From the NCBI GenBank assembly GCA_029942215.1, contig JAOZTM010000007.1:1-15319 (forward strand): a stretch of 15,319 nucleotides of DNA. The letters run 5' to 3'. The notes under the pieces were generated by a model. The model saw only the letters and a list, made by a program, of their open reading frames with translations. It was not told the origin of the DNA and made no database searches. The position numbers and the translations under genes are program-made. Positions 1 to 11,276 of the stretch are shown one piece after another. How positions within the stretch are numbered: position 1 is the stretch's first letter; each line of letters starts with the position of its first letter. The DNA is from Metamycoplasmataceae bacterium (GTDB taxonomy: Bacteria > Bacillota_I > Bacilli_A > Mycoplasmatales > Metamycoplasmataceae).

Positions 1-2
1 CA

Positions 3-614
3 GTTAAAGAAACTCAAGAATTAAGAAATAACTTAAGAGAAGCTGGAGTTGAACTTAAAGTCTACAAAAATAGATTATTTAAAATCGCTGCTAAAGAAGC
101 AGGATTCGATGATCTAACTACTGATCTTGTAGGACCAAACGCATTTGCTTTCGGTATGGAAGACGGAATCTCACCAGCTAAAGTTCTAGCTAAATTCGCG
201 AAAGAGAATGACGCTTTAAAACTTAAGATGGGAACTTATGAAGGTAAAGTTATCGATGCTGAAGAAGTAATGCAAATTGCTAAACTTCCATCATATGACG
301 AAGCACTTACAATGCTTGCAATGTCAATGCTTTCACCAATTAAGTTTGTTGGTTCAGGACTACATATGCTAGCGACTGAGGGACATTTAGAAGGAGATGC
401 TGAAGAAGCAAAACCGACTGAAGAACCTAAAGAAGAGGCTGCTACTGAAGAAGTAACACCTACAGAAGAAACTGAAGTTAAAGCTGAAGAAGCTGCTCCA
501 GTTGAAGAAACTAAAGAAGAAGCGGCACCAGCTGCTGAAGCTGAAGTTGAAGTAAAAGAAGAAACAGAAGAAAACAAGACTGCTGAAGAAGCAGAGGAAG
601 CTAAAGGAGAATAA
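3..614 (+). CDS. rplJ: Ribosomal protein L10, 5'-truncated by window edge, with long acidic C-terminal tail
   Basis: L10 anchors the L7/L12 dimers to the 50S subunit and forms the base of the stalk that recruits translation GTPases. The window opens inside the gene and 203 codons are visible. By family comparison roughly 30 N-terminal residues lie upstream. The first visible part carries the L10 core signature ([18 protein letters not shown]), and the central domain and the C-terminal helix that normally binds L7/L12 follow, up to about base 389. From base 390 to the stop there are 74 further residues, almost all Glu, Ala, Lys, Thr, Pro and Val. Bacterial L10 is usually about 160-175 residues, so this tail is an addition. 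The stop is 1 nt before the rplL start, and the rplL ribosome binding site lies inside this gene. Identity is secure; the role of the tail is unknown. Confidence 0.95.
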   Translation, partial: VKETQELRNNLREAGVELKVYKNRLFKIAAKEAGFDDLTTDLVGPNAFAFGMEDGISPAKVLAKFAKENDALKLKMGTYEGKVIDAEEVMQIAKLPSYDEALTMLAMSMLSPIKFVGSGLHMLATEGHLEGDAEEAKPTEEPKEEAATEEVTPTEETEVKAEEAAPVEETKEEAAPAAEAEVEVKEETEENKTAEEAEEAKGE

Positions 615-615
615 T

Positions 616-987
616 ATGGCTAAATTAACAAAAGAATCATTTATCGATTCATTAAAAGAAATGAATATTAAAGAAGTAATGGAATTAGTTGAAGCGATGA
701 AAGAAGAATTCGGTATCGACCCTACTGCTGTTGCAGTTGCTGCTGGTCCTGCCGGAGGAGACGCTGCTGAAGCTAAAACTGAATTCAACGTTGTTCTTAA
801 AGCAATTGGTGGTAACAAAGTTGCCGTTATTAAAGCTGTTAAGGCAATTACTGGAGCAGGACTTATGGATGCTAAGAAGATGACTGAATCAGCACCTGTT
901 ACTGTTAAAGAAGCAGTTAAAGAAGAAGAAGCAAACACACTTAAAGCACAACTTGAAGAAGCTGGTGCTGAAGTAGAACTTACTTAA
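616..987 (+). CDS. rplL: Ribosomal protein L7/L12
   Basis: This is the multicopy stalk protein that binds initiation, elongation and release factors and stimulates their GTP hydrolysis. The 123-residue product has the normal length and layout. An N-terminal dimerisation helix pair covers about residues 1-35, an Ala/Gly-rich hinge about 38-52, and the globular C-terminal domain 55-123. The C-terminal domain includes the conserved stretch [20 protein letters not shown] and the ending [10 protein letters not shown]. The start is fixed by the AAAGGAGA ribosome binding site at 603-610 and the 1-nt gap after rplJ, so the two genes are co-transcribed and probably translationally coupled. There is no Trp codon. 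A hairpin terminator follows 18 bases after the stop, separating this pair from rpoB. Confidence 0.98.
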   Translation: MAKLTKESFIDSLKEMNIKEVMELVEAMKEEFGIDPTAVAVAAGPAGGDAAEAKTEFNVVLKAIGGNKVAVIKAVKAITGAGLMDAKKMTESAPVTVKEAVKEEEANTLKAQLEEAGAEVELT

Positions 988-1005
988 TTAACTAAAATCT
1001 TTACT

Positions 1006-1031
1006 AAAAAATGCCTACGGGTATTTTTTTT
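1006..1031 (+). terminator. Intrinsic terminator or attenuator between rplL and rpoB
   Basis: The stem ATGCC (1011-1015) pairs with GGTAT (1020-1024) around the loop TACG, giving C(UACG)G, a member of the unusually stable UNCG tetraloop class. Flanking A's at 1006-1010 can pair with the T run, which extends to 1031. The GC core is short, so termination may be partial. In E. coli a partial attenuator at the same place sets the ratio of ribosomal protein to polymerase mRNA. By analogy this site may do so here, but that is inference. Confidence 0.8.
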
Positions 1032-1069
1032 ATTTAAATATAAAAATAAGAAAAAAGCACTTTATTTTA

Positions 1070-1097
1070 TTGAAAAATTAGTCTTTTATGGTATTAT
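1070..1097 (+). promoter_or_regulatory. Promoter of rpoBC with -35 and extended -10
   Basis: A TTGAAA -35 element (1070-1075) is followed after 16 bases by TATTAT (1092-1097), which is preceded by TGG and so forms an extended -10. It is the only promoter in the window where I see a convincing -35. Transcription would begin near 1104, giving a leader of about 50 nt. With the terminator upstream, this would let rpoBC be transcribed separately from rplJL. Confidence 0.65.
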
Positions 1098-1104
1098 TAA
1101 TAAG

Positions 1105-1137
1105 CAATTTACATATTTACATAGCAAGGTAAAATTG
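1105..1137 (+). promoter_or_regulatory. Possible hairpin in the rpoB leader
   Basis: CAATTTAC (1105-1112) can pair with GGTAAAATTG near 1129-1137, giving eight base pairs with one bulged A (1131). The structure sits between the inferred transcription start and the rpoB ribosome binding site at 1144-1148. It is not followed by a T run, so it is not a terminator. It could affect translation or mRNA stability. The stem is AT-rich and only modestly stable. Confidence 0.3.
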
Positions 1138-1152
1138 TCAGAAAGAGGTTTC

Positions 1153-4100
1153 ATGTCAACAGCACAGAAATACAAACTTAAAAAGTTTGGTCCAATCAGG
1201 AAAAGAAGGGATTACTCTAAAACAGTCAATCACCTTCCAGTAACAGATTTACTCGATATACAAAAGGAGTCATTCGAATGATTCCTATCAAAAGGTTTAA
1301 ACGAATCTTTTAAATACATTTACCCAATACAATCAACAAATGGGAGAATCAGATTAGAGTTTTTACCTAAGTCATTAAGATTAGAAAAACCTAAGAATGA
1401 GCACGAAGCAATACAACTAGCTAAACAAAAAAGCATGACTCACGGAGTTAAGGTTTACGGTAAAGTTAGAAAGATTGACGAAGAGACAGCTGAAATTAAA
1501 GAACAAGAAGTTCTATTTGGAGAAATTCCATTGATGACTTCTGGTGGTAGTTTTATCATCAACGGTTCTGAAAAAGTTATCATCTCACAACTTCTAAGAT
1601 CTCCTGGTGCTTACTACGGAGTTAATGTTAGAACAAGTAAATCATCTGATGGAGAACTGTACAACAGACTAGAACTTATACCGAAACTTGGTTCATGAAT
1701 CGGTATTTACCACAGAGTAACAGGAACATCAACTGATCACGTTAAAGTGTCAATTGATAAATTTAAAGCTGTTCCCGTATCAACAATGCTTAGAGCATTC
1801 GGAATGTCAAAGGAAAATATCCTTGACGTTTTTGGTACATCTGACATCATGTTAGAAACTTTAAGAAAAGATAAAAAAGTTACTGAAGACGAATGTCTTG
1901 AGCAACTACATGGAATTCTTAGAAGAGGAGATCGTATTACGGCTGAATCTAAAAAGAACCTTTTCCCAAATATTCTTTTCAACAGAAGAAGATACAATCT
2001 TTCTGAAACAGGTAGATACACATTAAACAGAAAACTTAATCTTGTTGAAAGACTTACAGACACAATTCTTGCTGAAGACCTTAAGGCTGCAGGTAAAACT
2101 TTATACAAAGCTGGTACTGCAATCGATTTCTCACTTGCTAAAGAAATCCAATCACAATTTGATGCTGGTGTATTAAAGACTGTTAAGATGCCTGGTGTTA
2201 CAAAAGAAATCTATGGTTCATACCTAGAAGAAACACCTTCACTTGCTAAAAAGATTAAAGCTACTCTTGTTAAAGTTAACAAGACTAAAGCTGATTTCAC
2301 AAACGGTGTTGCACCTCTTAGAGTTTATGGAAATATTCCTAACCTTAATGACAAGTTCATTCTTGTTACAGATATCATGGCTTCAATTTCTTACTACTTC
2401 AACCTTGCAGAAGGTTTAGGTCAAGATGATGATCCAGATTCACTTATCAACAAAAGAGTTGTTACAGTTGGTGAACAATTACAAAACCAATTCCAAATTG
2501 GTCTTACTAAATTAGAAAGAAACGCTAAAGAAAGAATGTCTTCAAAAGATCCTGAAGAAGTTTCGCCTAAGAACGTTACAAATAACAAGGCGATCTTTAA
2601 CCAGTTCAAATCATTCTTCAACTCATCACAACTTTCACAGTTCATGGATCAAATGAATCCACTTGCTGAGATTGCAAACAAACGTAGACTAACTTCGTTA
2701 GGGCCTGGTGGGCTTAATAGAGATACTGCTTCATTTGAAGTACGTGATGTTCATACAACACACTACGGACGTATCTGTCCAATTGAAACTCCCGAGGGAC
2801 CAAACATTGGTTTGATTCTTAACTTTACTAACTACTCAAGAGTTAACGCTCTAGGATTTATTGAAACACCATACTTCCCAGTTAAAAATAAAGTTGTTCA
2901 AAAGAAAGCTGTTTATTTAACTGCTTTCCAAGAAAGAGGATTCTCATTTGCACAATCTTCAATTGACTTAGGTTCTAAAAACGAAATTACACAAAAAACA
3001 ATTACAGTTAGAAAAGATTCTGACTATATTATTGTTAAGCCATCTGAAGTTGACTATGTAGATGTTTCATCTAAACAAATGACATCAGTTGCTGCTTCAT
3101 GTGTACCTTTCCTTGAAAGTGATGATGCTAACCGTGCCTTAATGGGTGCGAACATGCAACGTCAAGCTGTTCCATTACTAAGAGCGGAAGCTCCTTATGT
3201 TTCAACAGGTATTGAAGCAGATATTTCTAAATACTCAGCATCTAACATTCATGCTGCAGCAGATGGAACTGTTACATACGTAGATTCAGAAATCATTAAA
3301 GTTAAACATGGATCAAAAAATAAAACTTATAGCCTTAGAACTTTCGAAAGATCAAACCAAGGTTCAGTTATAACTCAGAAACCACTTGTTAAACTTGGCG
3401 ACAAAGTTAAAACTGGTGATGTTCTTACAGATGGTCCTTCATTTGATAAAGGTGAATTGGCTATTGGTAAAAACGTTACTGTTGCATTTACAACATGAAA
3501 CGGATACAACTATGAAGATGCTGTAATCATGTCAGAAGCACTTGTTAAAGATGACACATTTACTTCTATACATATTGAAGAGCAAACAATCCAATTTAGA
3601 AAATCAAAAATTGGTGATGACGAATTAACTTATGAAATTCCAAACACATCAAACTTCTCAAAGAGAAACTTAGACCCAAGTGGAATTATCCAAATTGGTT
3701 CTGAAGTTGTTGCTGGAGATGTTCTTGTTGGACGTGTTTCACCTAAAGGTGAAGAAAACCCAACACCAGAAGAAAAGCTTATTGCTGCAATCTTCTCAAT
3801 GAAGTCAGGTAACTTAAGAGATACATCTCTAAAAGTTAAACACGGTCACGGTGGAACTGTTATCGATGTTGAAATTCTTTCAAGAGATCAAGGAGATAAA
3901 TTAAAAGATGCAATCGAAATGGTTGTTAAAGTTTATATCGCTCAAAAAAGAAAAATCAAGCCTGGAGATAAAATGGCTGGACGTCATGGTAACAAAGGTG
4001 TTATTTCAAGAATCCTTCCTGTAGAAGATATGCCTCACTTAGCTGACGGTACTCCTGTAGATATCATGCTTAACCCACAAGGTGTTCCATCACGTATGAA

Positions 4101-4655
4101 CATTGGTCAGGTACTTGAACTACACTTAGGAATGGCAGCTAAAGAATTAGGTGTACACTTCGCTTCACCAGTATTTGATGGAATCAAGTATGAAACAATT
4201 ACTGAAGTTCTTAAAGAAGCTGACTTACCAACAAACGGTAAGTTTGATCTATACGATCCAACTTCAGGTGTTGTATTTGATAACAAAGTTTCAGTTGGTT
4301 CTATGTACATGATTAAACTTGCACACATGATCGACGATAAGATGCATGCACGTTCAGTTGGGCCATATTCACTTATCACTCAACAACCACTTGGTGGGAA
4401 ATCACAAAATGGTGGTCAAAGATTCGGTGAAATGGAAACATGAGCTGTTGAATCTTACGGAGCAACAAATGTTCTACAAGAATTACTTACATACAAATCA
4501 GATAATATTGATGGACGTAACAAAATCTATAATGCTTTAGCAAATAATTCTCCACTTCCTAAACCAGGAATGCCAGAATCATTCAATGTTCTAGCTTACG
4601 AACTAAGAGGGCTTGGACTTAAAATCGAGTTAGATATTAAGGAAGGTGATAAGTA

Positions 4656-4656
<1 letters not shown>
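1153..4656 (+). CDS. rpoB: RNA polymerase beta subunit
   Basis: The beta subunit forms one side of the catalytic cleft of RNA polymerase. With TGA read as Trp the frame is open for 1,167 residues. TGA codons lie at 1279, 1696, 3496 and 4441, and no TGG is used. The ATG at 1153 follows AGAGG at 1144-1148. Landmarks in order are the N-terminal beta-protrusion region, a rifampicin-pocket segment ([16 protein letters not shown], from residue 497), the [13 protein letters not shown] motif, the active-site-proximal [15 protein letters not shown] segment, and the C-terminal clamp-binding region. The length is close to that of Firmicute RpoB (about 1,190) and shorter than E. coli (1,342). The rifampicin pocket carries Asn509 where E. 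coli has His526. The stop overlaps the rpoC start by one base (TAATG), which suggests coupled, near-equimolar translation. Confidence 0.99.
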
Positions 4657-8911
<4,255 letters not shown>

Positions 8912-8912
<1 letters not shown>

Positions 8913-8932
8913 TACCCTATGGGTATTTTTTT
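8912..8932 (+). terminator. Intrinsic terminator of rpoBC
   Basis: A perfect six-base stem, ATACCC (8912-8917) with GGGTAT (8921-8926), closes a TAT loop and leads into seven T's (8926-8932). The last base of the rpoC stop codon is the first base of the stem. The downstream -10 box begins only seven bases after the T run. Confidence 0.88.
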
Positions 8933-8935
8933 GTA

Positions 8936-8944
8936 TGCTATAAT
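8936..8944 (+). promoter_or_regulatory. Extended -10 promoter, probably making a leaderless mRNA
   Basis: TGC precedes a perfect TATAAT at 8939-8944. The next gene's ATG begins at 8952, seven bases after the box. Initiation at the usual distance would place the transcript start at 8951 or 8952, on or next to the start codon. No ribosome binding site can fit in between. No clear -35 is visible. Confidence 0.75.
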
Positions 8945-8951
8945 TTTTCTA

Positions 8952-9725
8952 ATGTTAAAACACAATTACCACACACATACAACATATTGTAACCATGCTA
9001 CAAAAACTGCTGAAGAGCAAATACTTTTAGCTATCGAAAATAAGTTAGAAACTCTTGGTTTTTCAGAGCACATAGATCTACCAAATGTTGTTGCTCCATA
9101 TCGTTTAAAAGATGTAGAAACTAATGAAGAATATTTAAAAGAATTAATAGCTCTTAAAAAGAAATATGAAGGACAAATAAATATCCTAATCGGTTATGAG
9201 TCAGAAGGTATGAATCACCTTGATGGTGGGACTTCTATAGCTAATTTCGTTAAAGAAAGAATGTCAAGACCTGAGGTAGATTTCTACATTGCTGGACTTC
9301 ATTTTTATAAGGACCAAACACTTGCAAAATCAAGACTAAGTTCAATGGAAAATTCTATCCATTATGTAGAGTCATTTAAGAAACTTGTTGAAGCTGTAAA
9401 ACCATTGTACTTAGCACACCCAGATGTGTTCCTAATTACAAGAGGAAATGACGAGTGAACTGATGAAGAAAAATATATTGCCAAAGGCATTTTAGAAATC
9501 TGTGTGGAAAATGATATTCCTTTAGGTATTAATGTTTCAGGATTAAGACACGATGAGAATTATCCGAACATGAAGTTCTTCAAGCTTGCTAAAGAATATG
9601 GATGTAAAGGAATAATTGAACTTGATACTCATAGTGAGAATGATTGAAAAGAAAAGTCTTATCAAGATATTAAAAGATTCAGTGAAGAAATTAATATGGA
9701 GATGATTGAAAAACTAGACGTCTAG
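8952..9725 (+). CDS. PHP-domain metallophosphoesterase, histidinol-phosphatase-like
   Basis: The 257-residue product matches the PHP superfamily, whose members hydrolyse phosphoesters using a cluster of bound metals. Candidate metal ligands occur in the expected order: H7 and H9 (HTHT), H15, E39-H40, E83 (in GYESE), H117, H156 (AHPD), and D225 with H227 (DTH). The overall pattern is that of HisK-type histidinol phosphatases. Two TGA codons (9456 and one near 9645) are read as Trp. The ATG at 8952 is chosen because it starts the HxH-bearing N terminus. An ATG at 8919 lies inside the rpoC terminator. Mycoplasmas generally lack histidine synthesis, so a different phosphoester substrate is likely. 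The fold assignment is strong; the substrate is unknown. The stop lies inside the terminator stem. Confidence 0.88.
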
Positions 9726-9732
9726 TTTTTTT
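9709..9732 (+). terminator. Palindromic terminator containing the stop codon of the PHP gene
   Basis: AAAAACTAG (9709-9717) pairs with CTAGTTTTT (9722-9730) around ACGT, followed by T's to 9732. The core 9711-9728 is a perfect palindrome. The TAG stop (9723-9725) lies inside the 3' arm. Because it is flanked by A's upstream and T's downstream it could also stop transcription coming from the converging tRNA genes. Confidence 0.82.
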
Positions 9733-9738
9733 AATATA

Positions 9739-9759
9739 AAAACAAGCTACGCTTGTTTT
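9739..9759 (-). terminator. Terminator of the two tRNA genes
   Basis: A nine-base stem, AAAACAAGC (9739-9747) with GCTTGTTTT (9751-9759), closes a three-base loop. On the minus strand it is followed by a T-rich run (TTTTTATATT). It lies 14 bases beyond the 3' end of the tRNA-Leu gene. On the plus strand the T run is short, so minus-strand use is more likely. Confidence 0.7.
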
Positions 9760-9773
9760 GGTCATTTCTGATT

Positions 9774-9856
9774 TGGTACCCGAGATGGGACTTGAACCCA
9801 TAAGCCGAAGCAGCAGGATTTGAATCTGCCGTGTATACCAATTCCACCACTCGGGC
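9774..9856 (-). tRNA. trnL: tRNA-Leu, anticodon CAA
   Basis: The minus strand gives a cloverleaf with acceptor GCCCGAG/CTCGGGT (the G1-U72 pair is a wobble), discriminator A73 and an encoded CCA. It has the class II D arm GTGGAATTGGTATACAC, a variable arm with a GC-TTCG-GC hairpin, and the T arm ATGGG-TTCAAGT-CCCAT. The long variable arm and A73 support leucine. The anticodon loop TTCAAAT places CAA at 9820-9822 (plus-strand coordinates), reading UUG codons. The stem GCAGA/CCTGC has an A31-C39 mismatch next to the loop. The 83-nt length includes CCA. It lies 3 nt downstream of tRNA-Trp and is surely in the same transcript. Confidence 0.88.
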
Positions 9857-9859
9857 ATT

Positions 9860-9933
9860 TGGCGGGAATAGAAGGAATCGAACCCTCATTAACGGGTTTG
9901 GAATCCGCAGTTCTACCACTAAACTATATTCCC
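9860..9933 (-). tRNA. trnW: tRNA-Trp, anticodon CCA (reads UGG)
   Basis: The minus strand folds with acceptor GGGAATA/TATTCCC, discriminator G73, encoded CCA, D arm GTTTAGTGGTAGAAC and T arm GAGGG-TTCGATT-CCTTC. The best anticodon arm is GCGGA-TTCCAAA-CCCGT, giving anticodon CCA, with an A31-C39 mismatch at the top of the stem. A register shifted by one base would read UCC (Gly), but that stem pairs badly. G73 fits tryptophan, whereas bacterial tRNA-Gly normally has U73. UGA codons need a UCA anticodon, so a separate tRNA-Trp(UCA) must be encoded elsewhere. No UGG codon occurs in the genes of this window. Confidence 0.82.
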
Positions 9934-9946
9934 TAAATGCTTATTA

Positions 9947-9952
9947 ATTATA
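9947..9952 (-). promoter_or_regulatory. -10 box of the tRNA-Trp/tRNA-Leu transcript
   Basis: The minus strand reads TATAAT here. Initiation near 9940 would leave about seven bases before the mature 5' end of tRNA-Trp. No clear -35 is seen. Its -35 region would fall on the pgk -10 box, so the two promoters are back to back. An 8-base direct repeat (ATATCTAA, twice, 9952-9967) lies between them. Confidence 0.6.
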
Positions 9953-9974
9953 TATCTAAATATCTAAGTAGTAG

Positions 9975-9980
9975 TATAAT
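9975..9980 (+). promoter_or_regulatory. -10 box of pgk
   Basis: A perfect TATAAT is followed, after a predicted start near 9987, by the ribosome binding site AAGGAGA (9987-9993) and the ATG at 9999. The leader would be only about 12 nt, just long enough to hold the ribosome binding site. No -35 element is obvious. Confidence 0.7.
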
Positions 9981-9998
9981 TCTTCCAAGGAGATTGAT

Positions 9999-11222
9999 AT
10001 GAACAAAAAAACAATACAAATGATGGACCTTTCTAAAAAGAAAGTAATAGTAAGAGTGGACTTTAACGTTCCTATAAAAGACGGAAAGATTACTTCTGAT
10101 AAAAGAATAGCATCAGCACTTCCAACAATCAAGAAAATTATTTCTGATGGTGGAGCTGCAATTTTACTTTCACACTTAGGAAGAATTAAAACTGAAGAGG
10201 ACAAAGCTAAAAATGATTTAAGCATTGTCGCTAAAGACTTATCTGCAAAGCTTGGTAAAGATGTAATCTTTGTTAACGCAACAAGAGGACCTTTAGTAGA
10301 AGAAGCGATTGCTAACTTACAAGCTGGTGACGTAATGATGTTACAAAATACAAGATATGAAGATCTTAACAACAAAGCTGAATCAAAGAATGATCCAGAA
10401 CTTGGTAAGTATTGAGCCTCATTAGGAGATGTATTTATTAACGATGCATTCGGTACTGCTCATAGAGCACATGCTTCAAATGTAGGTATTGCTTCAAACA
10501 TGAACTGTTCAGCAGTTGGTTTCTTAGTAGAGAAGGAATTAAAAATGTTAGGTCAAGGATTAGATAATCCTGAATCTCCTTTCATAGCAATCATTGGTGG
10601 AGCTAAAGTTTCGGACAAGATTGCAGTTATTGAAAACTTATTAGTTAAAGCTGACAAGATTTTAATTGGTGGAGGAATGGCTTATACATTCATGAAAGCA
10701 ATGGGTGCTGAAATCGGTACTTCATTAGTAGAAGAAGACTTCATTGATATGGCAAAAGGATTCCTTGCTAAAGCAGATGGGAAAATCTTACTTCCAGTTG
10801 ATCATGCATTTACTGATGGTTATGCTGATAACGAAAGACAAATTACTGAAGGACTTGATGTTCCAGAAGGAATGATGGCTCTTGATATTGGACCTAAAAC
10901 AATTAAGTTATATGAAGATGCAATTCAAGGTGCTAAGACAGTTGTTTGAAATGGACCTATGGGTGTTGCTGAGTTTGAAAACTTCAAACAAGGTACAGAA
11001 GCTGTTGCAACCGCAATAGCAGAACAAGCTGGTGTATTCTCTGTAATCGGTGGTGGAGATTCAGCAGCAGCTGCAATCAAGCTAGGATTCGCAGATAAGT
11101 TCACTCACATCTCAACAGGTGGAGGAGCATCGCTTACATACATGGAAGGTAAACCGCTTCCAGGTATTGATGCAATTGCTGATAACTCTAAAGAGTGTAC
11201 TTCAGGAATGTGTAAGAAATAA
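9999..11222 (+). CDS. pgk: Phosphoglycerate kinase
   Basis: Cytosolic glycolytic enzyme that transfers the acyl phosphate of 1,3-bisphosphoglycerate to ADP, yielding ATP and 3-phosphoglycerate. It is 407 residues, with TGA read as Trp at 10413 and 10947. The substrate-binding N-terminal domain shows VRVDFNVP near residue 18, the SHLGR motif, and [13 protein letters not shown]. The nucleotide-binding C-terminal domain shows [16 protein letters not shown] and GGGDSAAAA, followed by [11 protein letters not shown] at 9999 follows AAGGAGA. The enzyme is slightly longer than the usual ~395 residues because of a C-terminal extension containing Cys400 and Cys405. It heads a neighbourhood of lower-glycolysis genes with tpiA and gpmI downstream. 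Confidence 0.98.
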
Positions 11223-11224
11223 TT

Positions 11225-11243
11225 AAATGGGAAACCATTTTTT
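11225..11243 (+). terminator. Terminator of pgk with a GAAA tetraloop
   Basis: AAATGG (11225-11230) pairs with CCATTT (11235-11240) around GAAA, a GNRA tetraloop, followed by T's to 11243. The stem begins two bases after the pgk stop. The stem core is weak and the tpiA -10 box starts four bases later, so some read-through into tpiA is plausible. Confidence 0.68.
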
Positions 11244-11246
11244 CTT

Positions 11247-11252
11247 TATAAT
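11247..11252 (+). promoter_or_regulatory. -10 box of tpiA
   Basis: A perfect TATAAT directly follows the pgk terminator. Initiation near 11259 would give a leader of about 18 nt containing AAAAGGAG (11263-11270) before the ATG at 11277. No -35 is visible, and the T-rich terminator tail occupies part of the spacer region. Confidence 0.68.
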
Positions 11253-11276
11253 TTTGTTATTCAAAAGGAGACAAAC

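Noticed and set aside
387..938. Long minus-strand open frame opposite rplJ and rplL
   Set aside because: It is Ser/Phe-rich because it mirrors the Glu/Ala/Lys codons of the real genes. It has no promoter or ribosome binding site that fits.
8919..8951. Earlier start of the PHP gene at the ATG at 8919
   Set aside because: That ATG is inside the rpoC terminator hairpin and upstream of the gene's own -10 box. The start at 8952 fits the family N terminus.
9731..9919. Minus-strand open frame of 62 codons over the tRNA genes
   Set aside because: It is a chance translation of the tRNA sequences.
9860..9933. Reading the second tRNA as tRNA-Gly(UCC)
   Set aside because: That register gives a poorly paired anticodon stem, and the discriminator is G rather than the U expected for bacterial tRNA-Gly.
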